Origin: Clostridium sp. DL-VIII
GTDB lineage: Bacteria > Bacillota > Clostridia > Clostridiales > Clostridiaceae
DNA: 64,000 bases
Reading direction: 5' to 3'
NCBI RefSeq assembly: GCF_000230835.1
Contig: NZ_CM001240.1
Coordinates: 5,846,279 to 5,910,278 of the forward strand
Shown here: positions 1-8,383 of the stretch, piece after piece
Layout: each line of letters opens with the position of its first letter
Position numbering within the stretch: position 1 is the stretch's first letter
Notes under the pieces: generated by a model
Told to the model about the DNA's origin: nothing
Databases searched by the model: none
What the model saw: the letters and a program-made list of their open reading frames with translations, nothing else
Program-made: the position numbers and the translations under genes

Positions 1-82
1 TTTTTCTTAAGCATGTAATTTTATTACTGAAAATATAAGTTTAGAAATAATATTAATAAATATGACTTATAATATTTGAAAT

Positions 83-235
83 TTAGACAAATAAAGAAGT
101 ATACACAAATGTAATTATTTCGCAAATATCTTTATTTATCCTAAAGCTCATTAGCCTAGAATGTAAGTTATCTCTTAAAAATGCTGCTGCGTTGTTCACA
201 TATGAAGCTACATATTCCAAATAGTCATATTTCAC
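83..235 (-). CDS. possible small protein, 50 aa
   Basis: An open frame starts at GTG just after the stop of the 246-578 gene and ends in TAA. The middle is an alanine/arginine-rich helix-like stretch (NNAAAFLRDN). There is no good ribosome site, so it may be translated only by coupling to the upstream gene, or not at all. No family is recognised. It may instead be the frameshifted tail of another gene. Confidence 0.22.
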   Translation of the reverse strand: MKYDYLEYVASYVNNAAAFLRDNLHSRLMSFRINKDICEIITFVYTSLFV

Positions 236-245
236 CAAAATAATC

Positions 246-578
246 TTATATTACTACTTTAATTTTATCATCTACTATACCTAAGTATTCAATTGTGTTG
301 TAAAACCAACTAGTACGAGAAATTAATGCTTTCACAACCATTACTACAACTTTTGATTTAACGCCTTTAATTTCTATTAAATTATCGCCATTAATTAGCT
401 CTGTAACTAAATCTCCTACATTTACAGTAATAGTTATTGAACTATAAGTACTCGCCTTAGATTCAACTTTCACTTTATTATTCCTGGGCTTAAACTCTGC
501 ATTTGCTACCACTGAAGATATTAATCCTAAGGTTAAATATAATGATAACATGAAAGCTACTAATTTGTTTCTTTTCAT
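246..578 (-). CDS. small secreted protein of unknown function
   Basis: This 110-aa protein starts at the ATG at 578 because AGGGG lies eight bases upstream; an in-frame start further up (659) has no ribosome site. The N-terminus (MKRNKL, then about 18 hydrophobic residues ending in VANA) is a Sec signal peptide with a probable cut after ANA. The mature part is short, lysine/valine-rich and probably beta-stranded. No domain is recognised. It sits alone, with no operon partner on the left. Confidence 0.6.
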   Translation of the reverse strand: MKRNKLVAFMLSLYLTLGLISSVVANAEFKPRNNKVKVESKASTYSSITITVNVGDLVTELINGDNLIEIKGVKSKVVVMVVKALISRTSWFYNTIEYLGIVDDKIKVVI

Positions 579-747
579 TTTAATTCCCCTTATTTTTATC
601 ATTTTATGAAATATTACCATATGATTCTGAGTAAAATAAATATATTTTCTTTTAAACACATATTTTAAGAAATAAAACGTATATTTTTATGCTTATTTTT
701 TATTATACATTCTTAAGTTTTGTTATTTTGCTAATATCATTTTTCAG

Positions 748-849
748 GTTAAATGTGATGGTACATATGATTCTATGAAAGATTTCCTTGAAAACTTAGA
801 TAAGAAATTACTTAATAATAGAGATACAAAGACTTGTAGAAATAATTGA
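748..849 (+). pseudogene. 3' remnant of a lost gene
   Basis: A 33-codon open stretch (V-K-C-D-G-T-Y-D-S-M ... ending TGA) has normal coding composition but no start codon or ribosome site. It runs directly into a good rho-independent terminator. It looks like the tail of a gene whose front has been deleted. The family cannot be identified from so little. Confidence 0.25.
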
Positions 850-881
850 ATAAAGAGGATGTAAAAAAACATCTTCTTTAT
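850..881 (+). terminator. rho-independent terminator
   Basis: A 13-bp stem, ATAAAGAGGATGT paired with ACATCTTCTTTAT (one G-T pair), around an A6 loop. It begins one base after the TGA of the upstream remnant. The stem is convincing; the T-run after it is weak. Confidence 0.6.
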
Positions 882-959
882 ATTCACTTTAGACTTTCTC
901 ACTATAAAATGCATATCTTAATTTTAAAAACAAAATACTAATGGAATGGAGGTGTAGTT

Positions 960-1283
960 ATGAATATAAAAAGGCTTTTGGTATTTTTTTTAATAATTTT
1001 ATTTATATCTTTTAAAATTCCACAAGCACAACCACTACCTATTGCTACTACTTATACACAAGGTATTTATGATATATCTCTATATAGTGGAAAATATATT
1101 ACGGCAAAATTGATAACTCCAGATAATCGCCTTACTATATCAATAATTAATTCCAATGGTGAACAAAAGGTATTTCTAAGATTCATAAATCCCAATGAGA
1201 TTGTAAAGCTTGGTCCTATTCAAGAAGGAGATACCGTAGCAATAGTTGGTAGTGGTGAAATATCTTTTTCCCCTTTTCAATAG
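960..1283 (+). CDS. small secreted protein of unknown function
   Basis: A 107-aa protein. The ATG at 960 is preceded by GGAGGTG at good spacing. Residues 1-23 form a signal peptide (MNIKR, a hydrophobic core, then PQAQ). The mature part is rich in short alternating hydrophobic residues, as in a beta-sandwich (YDISLYSGKY, RLTISIINS). There is no cysteine and no known domain. It is monocistronic. Confidence 0.6.
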   Translation: MNIKRLLVFFLIILFISFKIPQAQPLPIATTYTQGIYDISLYSGKYITAKLITPDNRLTISIINSNGEQKVFLRFINPNEIVKLGPIQEGDTVAIVGSGEISFSPFQ

Positions 1284-1418
1284 TTTACTAACAAGGTATT
1301 CCTCTCAATTTCAAGGCCTATATATTATTGAATATTTTATTTAAATAATCATATAATACTACTGTTAATACTATTGATGCTATTTTAATATTTGTTGTTT
1401 CTTTATTATTTCTAATTT

Positions 1419-1447
1419 ATAAGCTCCTTCTTTCAGGAGCTTATTTT
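1419..1447 (+). terminator. probable rho-independent terminator
   Basis: A 9-bp stem TAAGCTCCT/AGGAGCTTA with a six-base loop, followed by TTTTC. It lies about 140 bp after the 960-1283 gene and is the first hairpin behind it. Confidence 0.5.
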
Positions 1448-1557
1448 CTATTTATAACCAGCACTATTGGTAATTTTAAGTTATGGACTTTTCATTGCAT
1501 TTAATTCTAGTATTTAAAATCAAAATTATCAATCATTCAAAAATCCTTATCTCCTGT

Positions 1558-2031
1558 CTATAGCTGAGATCCAATTGTCTCAAGCCACTTTGTAACCTCT
1601 TCAGATGCAACAACTCCATTTACAGCAATGCCAGGCAGAATTATGGATTTTGAACACTCTCTTGCTATATCATTTTCAATTTGGCAAAACCCACCTCCTC
1701 CATGAGTACAGAAAGGAATTATTGTTTTCCCCGTAAAATCATGTTGTCTGAGAAAACTCAAAACTGGCGGGGCTAATGTTTTAAACCAATTAGGTGTACC
1801 TATAAATATTGTTCGATAATCCTCTATCGATTCATTTCCAGATATTAGGTTATGGCAAAATCCTCGAATAATCTGATTCCGTACTTCTTTAGCTGCAGTA
1901 TTATAATCAAAAGAATAATTCTTATCAGGAATTAATTCTCTTATAGTGCCACCAGTCTGCCTTGTTATTTCTAATGCTAAATTTGCTGTATTTTGAAAAA
2001 GTGAATAATAAACAATCAAAGTATTATTCAT
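1558..2031 (-). CDS. flavodoxin family protein
   Basis: A 157-aa, full-length flavodoxin-like protein that should bind FMN and carry or transfer electrons in the cytosol. Seen: strand 1 followed by the phosphate loop (LIVYYSLFQNTANLA, residues 5-19), the FIGTPNWF segment near residue 76 and the CTHGGGGF loop near 108 that contact the isoalloxazine ring. This set is typical of the flavodoxin_4 type rather than short-chain ferredoxin partners. AAGGAAA precedes the ATG. It is the chromosomal neighbour downstream of rlmD before the island was inserted. The electron partner is unknown. Confidence 0.85.
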   Translation of the reverse strand: MNNTLIVYYSLFQNTANLALEITRQTGGTIRELIPDKNYSFDYNTAAKEVRNQIIRGFCHNLISGNESIEDYRTIFIGTPNWFKTLAPPVLSFLRQHDFTGKTIIPFCTHGGGGFCQIENDIARECSKSIILPGIAVNGVVASEEVTKWLETIGSQL

Positions 2032-2266
2032 ATGTGATATTTCCTTTCTTAAACTTTCGACTTATATAATCATTTATTAATGATTTATGATACCTTTAAA
2101 TATAAGCGATACAATTTAATCTTCTATTGATACTAATCTAGTATTTTTTCATTATAAATATATAATAAGCTATGAACTTACGTGATAGTCAAGTGTAAAT
2201 TTCAGCCAAATTCAAACCTTAACACAAAAATCATCTCAATATTCAGGTTAATCCATAAAGCAAAAA

Positions 2267-2293
2267 TTCCCTCAGACCATCAGTCTGAGGGAA
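2267..2293 (-). terminator. orphaned rlmD terminator
   Basis: An 11-bp perfect stem TTCCCTCAGAC/GTCTGAGGGAA with a 5-base loop; on the minus strand it is followed by TTTTTG. If the island is removed at its ATTTC duplication, this hairpin lies about 60 nt after the native TAG stop of rlmD. It is therefore the terminator of rlmD, now on the far side of a 53-kb insertion. Confidence 0.8.
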
Positions 2294-2349
2294 CATAAAA
2301 TACACTTCAATATTTACTTAAAATCTTTCAAAGCCTTTGATATGCGCCT

Positions 2350-2354
2350 ATTTC
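2350..2354. repeat. target-site duplication ATTTC (left)
   Basis: ATTTC directly precedes the left element (TGTAAGC...). The same five bases directly follow the right element at 55695-55699. A 5-bp duplication is the length made by Tn7/Mu-type transposases. Confidence 0.8.
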
Positions 2355-2433
2355 TGTAAGCAAACCACAAAGCGTGCTGAAAAAATCCCCCTCAAACCCG
2401 CATTCCTTCGTTCATTTCCTTAAACCTTGCCGA
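2355..2433 (+). repeat. left-end transposase-site array (three AAACC boxes)
   Basis: Three inward-facing boxes share AAACC: CAAACCACAAAG (core at 2362), CAAACCCGCATT (2394) and TAAACCTTGCCG (2422), spaced 32 and 28 bp. Widely spaced sites at one end are how TnsB sites are arranged in the Tn7 left end. The same array is at 55255-55333 in the right copy. Confidence 0.65.
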
Positions 2434-2643
2434 GATATTCGCGTTAAATATAATGGTATCAGTTACCTCTTTCATCGTCAATATTTAATCGGAAAGACAC
2501 TAAAGTCTGACGAAACATATTAGGGTTAAGGAGCAAATGAAAAAGAAAAAGGAACAATAGATATTAAGTTTTGCCTTAATATTATCATTCCTTAATCCTT
2601 TTAAATCCCTATCATTTCGCCATTCGGCACGGATGTTAGTTTC

Positions 2644-2793
2644 AAGGTTTTATCCTTAAAAATCGCTAACTTTTCCCTTCCAACCTTACTCCCTTAAATT
2701 CCTTTCATCCCTTATCCCTATCACGTTTTTGTCAAGGTTTATCAGAATCGGCAGGGTTTAGTGGCAATTGGCAAGGTTTATGGGGTGGCTACA
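2644..2793 (-). repeat. right-end transposase-site array
   Basis: Read on the minus strand from the tip, three boxes follow closely: ATAAACCTTGCC, CTAAACCCTGCC and ATAAACCTTGAC (GGTTT cores at 2775, 2755 and 2736, spaced 19-20 bp), with a fourth, TAAAACCTTGAA, at 2646. Tight packing at this end and opposite orientation to the left array match Tn7 right ends. The right copy repeats this at 55545-55694. Confidence 0.7.
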
Positions 2794-4117
2794 TAGTAGT
2801 AATATCATTCTCACCTAATGTAGCTTCAAGTTCACTATCTATTTTACTTTTTTCAAAAGAAATTTCTCCAATTTCTTTAAGTATAAAGCTCTTACCATCA
2901 TATGGAATTGGAATGAAATATCTATTTATTGTTGCATATGGATATAATATAATTTTATCTTCATTTGAATTATTTGTATATTTCCATATAATTTTATGCT
3001 TCTTATTTGTTTTTTTATTTAACATTTTCTTTTCTAATTCTTGTATCTTCCATTCTTGCTTATCAGCAAGAATAACCACTTCTGCTCTATCCAAAATCAT
3101 GCATAAAACCTCAATGACATCGTTACTTAAAATTTCTAATAAAACTTTTGAACTAATAACTATTTTAGATGGCTTTATATTTTTTATATTTAATAATATT
3201 TGACTTAACTCATCATTAAATAGATATCTTTCCTTATTATAATATTTATCTATATTTTCATCATTCATCTCTAATATAGCATTATTAAGTAATGTACTAT
3301 TCCTCTTCTTATTTTCATCTTCAACAAAGTTCATTTTAACATTTTTCTTAAAAATTTTTTCATCAATTAAAAATTCTCTTGCTCCAAATTTACTGTTTTC
3401 AATTTGTTCTCTAAATGAAATAATATAGCTCTCATCTTGCTCATCGCCTGTTTCAAATGTAATGCTATTATCTGATAAATTTTTAAAAATATTAATCTTT
3501 TTCTCTAAATAAAGTGTTCTTCCATATTCCTTTTCTAAAATTTGATAGATTTCCTTTAATCTAACTAATTCTGAATTTTCAACATTGTATTCTTCTTGTC
3601 TCTCTTTATATATGTTATTAAAGCGATTAAAATTTTTTGAGATAAACTCTTCATCAATATTTACTTTGCATTCAAGCCACGGATTGTTTTTTTTAACATT
3701 TTCAACAAGTTTTATCTCTCCAAAAATTTCGCCAGTGATACAATCAATATAAATTTTTCTTAAATTTTCTTTTTCAATTGTTTCTTGAATTAATTGTTGT
3801 AATGCTTCATTACCTTTAACTGTTAATTTTAGTGTTGTTCCTATAACATGAATTAATCTTTCCACAGACATATCCGCTATCACATCATATAAGATTTCTT
3901 CTTCTATACCAGTTATCTCTGAAATTTGTTTTATATCTGATATATTACTTTTTATAAGTTTAATTATTATTTCATAAAAAAATAATAATTCTTGTTGCTT
4001 TCTTACCAGAATTTTTAGTCCAATTTCCTCTATTGGTATATATAACTTTCTTGATGTTATATATTCGTATCCATCTTTAACATGAACCATATTTTCCAAA
4101 TCATATTTTATTTCCAC
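2789..4117 (-). CDS. unknown protein paired with the kinase-helicase, C-terminus cut by the element
   Basis: A 442-aa acidic, cytosolic protein, starting at GTG with GGGG seven bases upstream, 12 bp after the kinase-helicase stop, so the two are one operon. Residues 45-110 read like a winged-helix region (DIKQISEITGIEEEILYDVIADM ... RLIHVIGTTLKL); residues 310-365 contain a Rossmann-like strand-helix pattern (KPSKIVISSKVLLEIL, AEVVILAD). No catalytic motif is visible. The stop codon and the last two bases of the Met codon belong to the mini-element, so the end ...TTM-stop is artificial. Before that insertion the frame would have run about 18 codons longer. A helper or regulator of the kinase-helicase is inferred. 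Confidence 0.7.
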   Translation of the reverse strand: MEIKYDLENMVHVKDGYEYITSRKLYIPIEEIGLKILVRKQQELLFFYEIIIKLIKSNISDIKQISEITGIEEEILYDVIADMSVERLIHVIGTTLKLTVKGNEALQQLIQETIEKENLRKIYIDCITGEIFGEIKLVENVKKNNPWLECKVNIDEEFISKNFNRFNNIYKERQEEYNVENSELVRLKEIYQILEKEYGRTLYLEKKINIFKNLSDNSITFETGDEQDESYIISFREQIENSKFGAREFLIDEKIFKKNVKMNFVEDENKKRNSTLLNNAILEMNDENIDKYYNKERYLFNDELSQILLNIKNIKPSKIVISSKVLLEILSNDVIEVLCMILDRAEVVILADKQEWKIQELEKKMLNKKTNKKHKIIWKYTNNSNEDKIILYPYATINRYFIPIPYDGKSFILKEIGEISFEKSKIDSELEATLGENDITTM

Positions 4118-4129
4118 GCTTTTACCCCA

Positions 4130-7100
4130 CTATTGATGTTTATTTTGCTCTTGAATTGTTTTATAATCAATAAACTTACATTGTTCATTTTTTTCAATAT
4201 AATCAATTATTTCTGTAAATCTATTACCTTGAATGCTTCTTTTATTTAAAAATTGTTTATCTCCAACTATTATGAGTAATTTTTTTGCTCTTGAGAAAGC
4301 AACATTTAATCTCTCTTCAGACCTCAAAAATCCAATTCTGTTATTTATATTGCTTCTTACCGTAGAATATATAATTACATCTTTTTGTCCTCCTTGAAAT
4401 GCATCCACAGAATTAATAGCTACTTCTCCTTTAATGTTATTAGTACTTATATTCATTACTTCATTTTTTATCCAATTTTTTTGAGCACTATATGGTGTTA
4501 TGACTCCAACTTCAATATCATTATTCGAATTTTTATTTATTAGTTTCAATTGTTCCCTAACTATATTAGCTTCTAATTCATTTCTAAATGTTTTAGAAAT
4601 CTCTTTCTCTCCTTTATTTTTACACCTTGAAGTATCAACCCATATTATTGAGAATCCATCATATTCCTTAATATTATGTTTTCTATTCTCCTCTTTAACA
4701 CCATTAGAAATTTCTTTTGAGTAAAATAATCTGCTTATCATTGTTCCAATTACAGGATGCATTCTATATTGAGTCTTAAGTGTTTGTTTATTGTTATCAT
4801 TCAAATGCTTAAATAATTTTAAAAATATTCCACTATATAAAGTATCTGAATTAATATTGCTTTCATTGAATTTTCTTCTACTTCTTTTTATTAAGTTTTC
4901 ATCTAAGACTGGTGGAAGTTGCTTATGGTCTCCAACTAATATAATTTTCTTAGACTTTATTATAGATAGAATTAATTCTGGGAATGTGGCTTTGGCTGCT
5001 TCATCAATAATTAAATAATCAAAAGCCATATTATTAATGCTATTATTAGAAACAAATCCTGTACATGTCCCCGCTACAATAACTGAGTTTTTTATAAAAT
5101 ATCTTTCAAGCTCTAAATTACTTTTTATTCTATCACTCCATGATTTTTGAATAACCAAGCCTTTAAATTCCTTACTTTCTAATATGGAATTATATTTATC
5201 TTCAAACTCCTTAATTTTCATTTCCACTTTTTCTATATTTTTAATATTATTCTCGTCTGTTTTCTTAATACTTTCTAACTCTAACTTTAATTCATAATAT
5301 TTGTTAAACTCTTCTTCTGGAAGCTTTATGTACTTTAAAATTCTATTTCTATTATTCTGTATTTTTTCAACAACACTATTTATCCATTTTTCTTGAACAT
5401 TTTCAATTGAATAATTTTCTTTAACAATATCCGTTAAATCTTCACTCTTTCCAACTCTAATTACTTTTTCATTATCTTCATTAGCTTCTCTTAAATCCTC
5501 AAGCATTTTATCAACAGCCGCATGTGCTTGAGATACTAATAATATTTTTTTCTTAAAAACAGTTCCTTTACTTCCTATATTTAATATTTGTCGTACAATT
5601 TCAATAATAACTTTTGTTTTTCCAGTTCCCGGTGGGCCTTGAATTAATGCAATATCCTGTGAATTTAAAGCTTTTCTTACGGCTCTCCTTTGAATTGGGT
5701 CAAGTGTTATATCAAAAAATTTAATATCCTCTACATTTTCAAATGAAGATGCATCTGAAATTTGAGAAAAAATACTTTTTAAATTTTTTGTACTAACATA
5801 TTCTTCATTATTAAATGCTGATATTGCTTTTGTTTCTCTCTTTATTAATGATAAATTTCTTCTATAATCTTCTGAAATAGTTCCCTTTTTATTAAGATGT
5901 TTATAATTGCCTTTTATACTTCGTTTTACATATAAATAATATTTGCCATTGTTTATTTCAAGCTTGTTAAAAGTTCCTATTTCCTTAGGTATTATTTTTT
6001 TCCCTTGTGATTTTTCACATATAAATACAATTTCCTTATTTATTCTTTCATCTAAATCATAATAGTCACTTTCTTTTATATCAAAAATATAATAATCATC
6101 AGTGGTCTTAAATGATTTATAATTTATTTTTATGGCTTCATTCTTGCATTCTTCTTCCATTATTTCTAATAGTTTATGCCACGCAGAAAAGTTTTTGCTA
6201 TATTCATTGTTTACATTTGCATCTGAATTTAACTTAGCCTTGAAACTTTTTATTTCATTAGTTAATTCAAAATTATCATTTTCACATGTACTATCGCTAT
6301 TACAAAATTCCATATCCCCTTGTATTTTCATCATTGTTCTTTTTACTTTTTGTCTTTGATTCGGGTACAATTTATTAACTCTGCCAACTAAAAACATTTG
6401 CTTATCTTTTTGATAAATACAGTCAAATCTAAAACTATTGCCATAAAATCTATAGCTTTCTTCGTCTTCATCTAACTTTTCAAAATCAATGTATGCTTCT
6501 AAGAAATCATTATATATATCTTCTTTTAAAATTTCAGAATAATTTTTATGTAAAGGTACTAAAGATGTATTTTTCATATGTTGCAAACTACCACTATTTA
6601 ATTTGACAATATATTTTTTATCAGATTTTATAATATTCTTGATGAATTGTAATATATTCTTTTTTACTTCAAAAATATCTTTATACCTATTATCTACATC
6701 AAGCATAACCATTTTCTTAACTATTTCAATTAAATTTATATCCATACCTGACGAAGATATTTTTTCTTCAAATTTATCTGGCAATGGTGGCTCTTCTCCT
6801 GTAAATAAATAATATATTACTGCACCTACAGAATATATATCACTCTGTTCTGTCGCATTTTCACTGTGTTGTATAACTTCTGGGGCCGCATATCTATTAG
6901 TAGCAAATTGAAATACTGTATCACAATTTACCATATCTTTTATTTTACTGATGCCAAAGTCTATCAATTTTAGTTTATTTCCATTATATATCATTATATT
7001 TTTAGGATTTATATCTCTATGTATTATATTATTTTCATGTGCCACCTGAACAGCTTCTATTAGTTGCTCTATTATTTTATATTTATCAATATTTCCATAT

Positions 7101-7408
7101 TCAAGTACATCCTTATCTCTTAAGGTCTCACCTTGTATATTTTCTAAGAAAACAAGTCCACAATTTCCGTATTCTTTACTTTCTATGGTATTAAATTCTA
7201 TTAATTTAACTATATTATCACATGTTCTTAGTTTAGTTAATGCTCGTACTTCTCTTTCAAATAAGACATTATGTAATGGCGTATTTATGCCTTTTATTAT
7301 TTTTAACATATAGCATTCTTCTGTTTTATCATTTTGAATCAGCAAAACATCAGAATAACTATTTTTATCTTCCTTTACTGGATTTATTAATGTATATCCT
7401 TCAAGCAT
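4130..7408 (-). CDS. Ser/Thr protein kinase fused to superfamily 1 (Dna2/Upf1-like) helicase
   Basis: 1092 aa. Residues 1-260 are a Hanks-type kinase: Lys in MLKIIKG (near 36), catalytic loop HRDINPKNIMIY (near 130), DFGISK, and TNRYAAPE. Residues about 580-1080 are an SF1B helicase: Walker A GPPGTGKTKV (near 594), DEAA box IIDEAAKATFPE, GDHKQLPPV, QYRMHP (motif IV/V region), DAFQGGQKDVIIYSTVRS, and NVAFSRAKK (motif VI). A coiled coil of about 60 residues interrupts the helicase after motif Ia. All key residues are present. It is first in an operon with the 442-aa gene. Kinase-helicase fusions of this kind are known from defence islands, and an anti-phage role is inferred from that and the neighbours. 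Start ATG has GGAGG. Confidence 0.85.
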   Translation of the reverse strand: MLEGYTLINPVKEDKNSYSDVLLIQNDKTEECYMLKIIKGINTPLHNVLFEREVRALTKLRTCDNIVKLIEFNTIESKEYGNCGLVFLENIQGETLRDKDVLEYGNIDKYKIIEQLIEAVQVAHENNIIHRDINPKNIMIYNGNKLKLIDFGISKIKDMVNCDTVFQFATNRYAAPEVIQHSENATEQSDIYSVGAVIYYLFTGEEPPLPDKFEEKISSSGMDINLIEIVKKMVMLDVDNRYKDIFEVKKNILQFIKNIIKSDKKYIVKLNSGSLQHMKNTSLVPLHKNYSEILKEDIYNDFLEAYIDFEKLDEDEESYRFYGNSFRFDCIYQKDKQMFLVGRVNKLYPNQRQKVKRTMMKIQGDMEFCNSDSTCENDNFELTNEIKSFKAKLNSDANVNNEYSKNFSAWHKLLEIMEEECKNEAIKINYKSFKTTDDYYIFDIKESDYYDLDERINKEIVFICEKSQGKKIIPKEIGTFNKLEINNGKYYLYVKRSIKGNYKHLNKKGTISEDYRRNLSLIKRETKAISAFNNEEYVSTKNLKSIFSQISDASSFENVEDIKFFDITLDPIQRRAVRKALNSQDIALIQGPPGTGKTKVIIEIVRQILNIGSKGTVFKKKILLVSQAHAAVDKMLEDLREANEDNEKVIRVGKSEDLTDIVKENYSIENVQEKWINSVVEKIQNNRNRILKYIKLPEEEFNKYYELKLELESIKKTDENNIKNIEKVEMKIKEFEDKYNSILESKEFKGLVIQKSWSDRIKSNLELERYFIKNSVIVAGTCTGFVSNNSINNMAFDYLIIDEAAKATFPELILSIIKSKKIILVGDHKQLPPVLDENLIKRSRRKFNESNINSDTLYSGIFLKLFKHLNDNNKQTLKTQYRMHPVIGTMISRLFYSKEISNGVKEENRKHNIKEYDGFSIIWVDTSRCKNKGEKEISKTFRNELEANIVREQLKLINKNSNNDIEVGVITPYSAQKNWIKNEVMNISTNNIKGEVAINSVDAFQGGQKDVIIYSTVRSNINNRIGFLRSEERLNVAFSRAKKLLIIVGDKQFLNKRSIQGNRFTEIIDYIEKNEQCKFIDYKTIQEQNKHQ

Positions 7409-7709
7409 AGAAGCTCCTCCATATTTTTATAAAATAATTACCTATATATCATATATTATACTATTCATATATAATTTTACTATATTGTATTTCAAAATTC
7501 TATGCCTTTACTTCCTCTACCCATCTTGCACTTTTTCTGTAAAAACATAATAACTATCGAAAGCTTATCACTACCCAAGTAATTAATCATTTTAATATGT
7601 CTTAAAATTTCTACTCTAAATATAATTGAAATTGTGATAAAAAATGCTATATGAAAATTTAACTTTTATCTTCTGAATACTCACCTCTTCATATTTTTAT
7701 CTTCATTTG

Positions 7710-7746
7710 CAAATAAAAAAGAGCTAACTTTTTATAATCAGCTCTG
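7710..7746 (-). terminator. terminator of the 48-aa gene
   Basis: Stem AGAGCT/AGCTCT around about 14 bases. On the minus strand it is followed by TTTTTTATTTG. It lies 64 bp after the small gene at 7810-7956. The rest of 7409-7709 is AT-rich promoter-like DNA in front of the kinase-helicase. Confidence 0.65.
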
Positions 7747-7809
7747 AACTCCTTAAATTAATAATATAAATTGTGCAATCATATATATACTTACTATACT
7801 CTATTCTAT

Positions 7810-7956
7810 TTATTTTTTTACTTCTTTTCGTATGGTTCCTATTTTTTTATCGCTTCTTGTATCTCTACCATTTTCATTGCGAATTGTCCCTTTAGGGAAT
7901 CCATTTTTCTTTTCAAATGTGCCTACAGTACAATCACTTCTTGTCATTCTTGCCAT
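7810..7956 (-). CDS. small basic protein, 48 aa
   Basis: Start ATG with TTAGGAG nine bases before it; stop TAA; a terminator follows. The sequence has an internal repeat: a GTFEKKNGFPKGTIRNENG unit, then RDTRSDKKIGTIRKEV, with RSD...GT.RK occurring twice. Many Lys/Arg residues and a glycine-threonine beta pattern suggest a small nucleic-acid- or protein-binding fold. No family is recognised. The good ribosome site and terminator argue that it is real despite its size. Confidence 0.6.
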   Translation of the reverse strand: MARMTRSDCTVGTFEKKNGFPKGTIRNENGRDTRSDKKIGTIRKEVKK

Positions 7957-8041
7957 ATAAATCACTCCTAACCATAATAAAATATAACAGATAAACTAAT
8001 TTTAAATACCTCTCAAACTAATATTTTCAGATTCTTAATTA

Positions 8042-8383
8042 TTACTTATATGCTTGTATTATTGAGACTATCAAACCCGCAATGCTTGATGTATTCGCTA
8101 TAAATGAAAATGCCTTATTTAGTGAGGCCAGTTTAGTCTTTATAAAATTATTATCTCTCTGCTCTTCTTGCTTTACTATTTCATCTTCAAACTCTTGATA
8201 ATTTTTTAATACAATTTCTCTATCATCGTCATTATATTTTTCAACTATATTTAATTTAAGTAATTCTAATATCTTCCCAATTTCATTAAACTCTTGATTA
8301 AAATTCTTAGCAATTTGTTTCGCATTATCTCCTATATTTATGTTTCCCTGAAATACATTATTACTGCCTATACTAATCCCCAT
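8042..8383 (-). CDS. unknown protein with N-terminal GSNNxFxGxINIG motif and hydrophobic tail
   Basis: 113 aa, overlapping the 279-aa gene by 11 bp (coupled). Residues 6-18 (GSNNVFQGNINIG) resemble the C-terminal tail of its partner (GSENKFDGEINIG), so the pair shares one short beta-turn motif, one at the front and one at the back. The middle is helical and acidic (YNDDDREIVLKNYQEFEDEIVKQ). The last 20 residues (IANTSSIAGLIVSIIQAYK) are hydrophobic and could enter a membrane. A two-component sensor/effector unit is possible but unproven. Confidence 0.6.
   Translation of the reverse strand: MGISIGSNNVFQGNINIGDNAKQIAKNFNQEFNEIGKILELLKLNIVEKYNDDDREIVLKNYQEFEDEIVKQEEQRDNNFIKTKLASLNKAFSFIANTSSIAGLIVSIIQAYK

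Larger units (their letters stand above)
2355..2793. mobile_element. mini Tn7-like element, left copy
   Basis: A 439-bp unit with no gene-sized ORF. It starts TGTAAGC and ends GGCTACA, i.e. TGT...ACA termini. By eye it is identical to 55255-55694 except for one A in a run (5 versus 6), so duplication was recent or the copies are kept alike. It is preceded by ATTTC and followed by TAGTA. Its composition (runs of CCCTT, GC-richer patches) differs from the AT-rich surroundings. Its right edge supplies the TAG stop of the 442-aa gene. Confidence 0.85.

Noticed and set aside
2355..2793. Group II intron or riboswitch as an explanation of the 439-bp repeat
   Set aside because: No intron boundary or domain V pattern and no known aptamer core; TGT...ACA ends, box arrays and the 5-bp duplication fit a Tn7-type element better.
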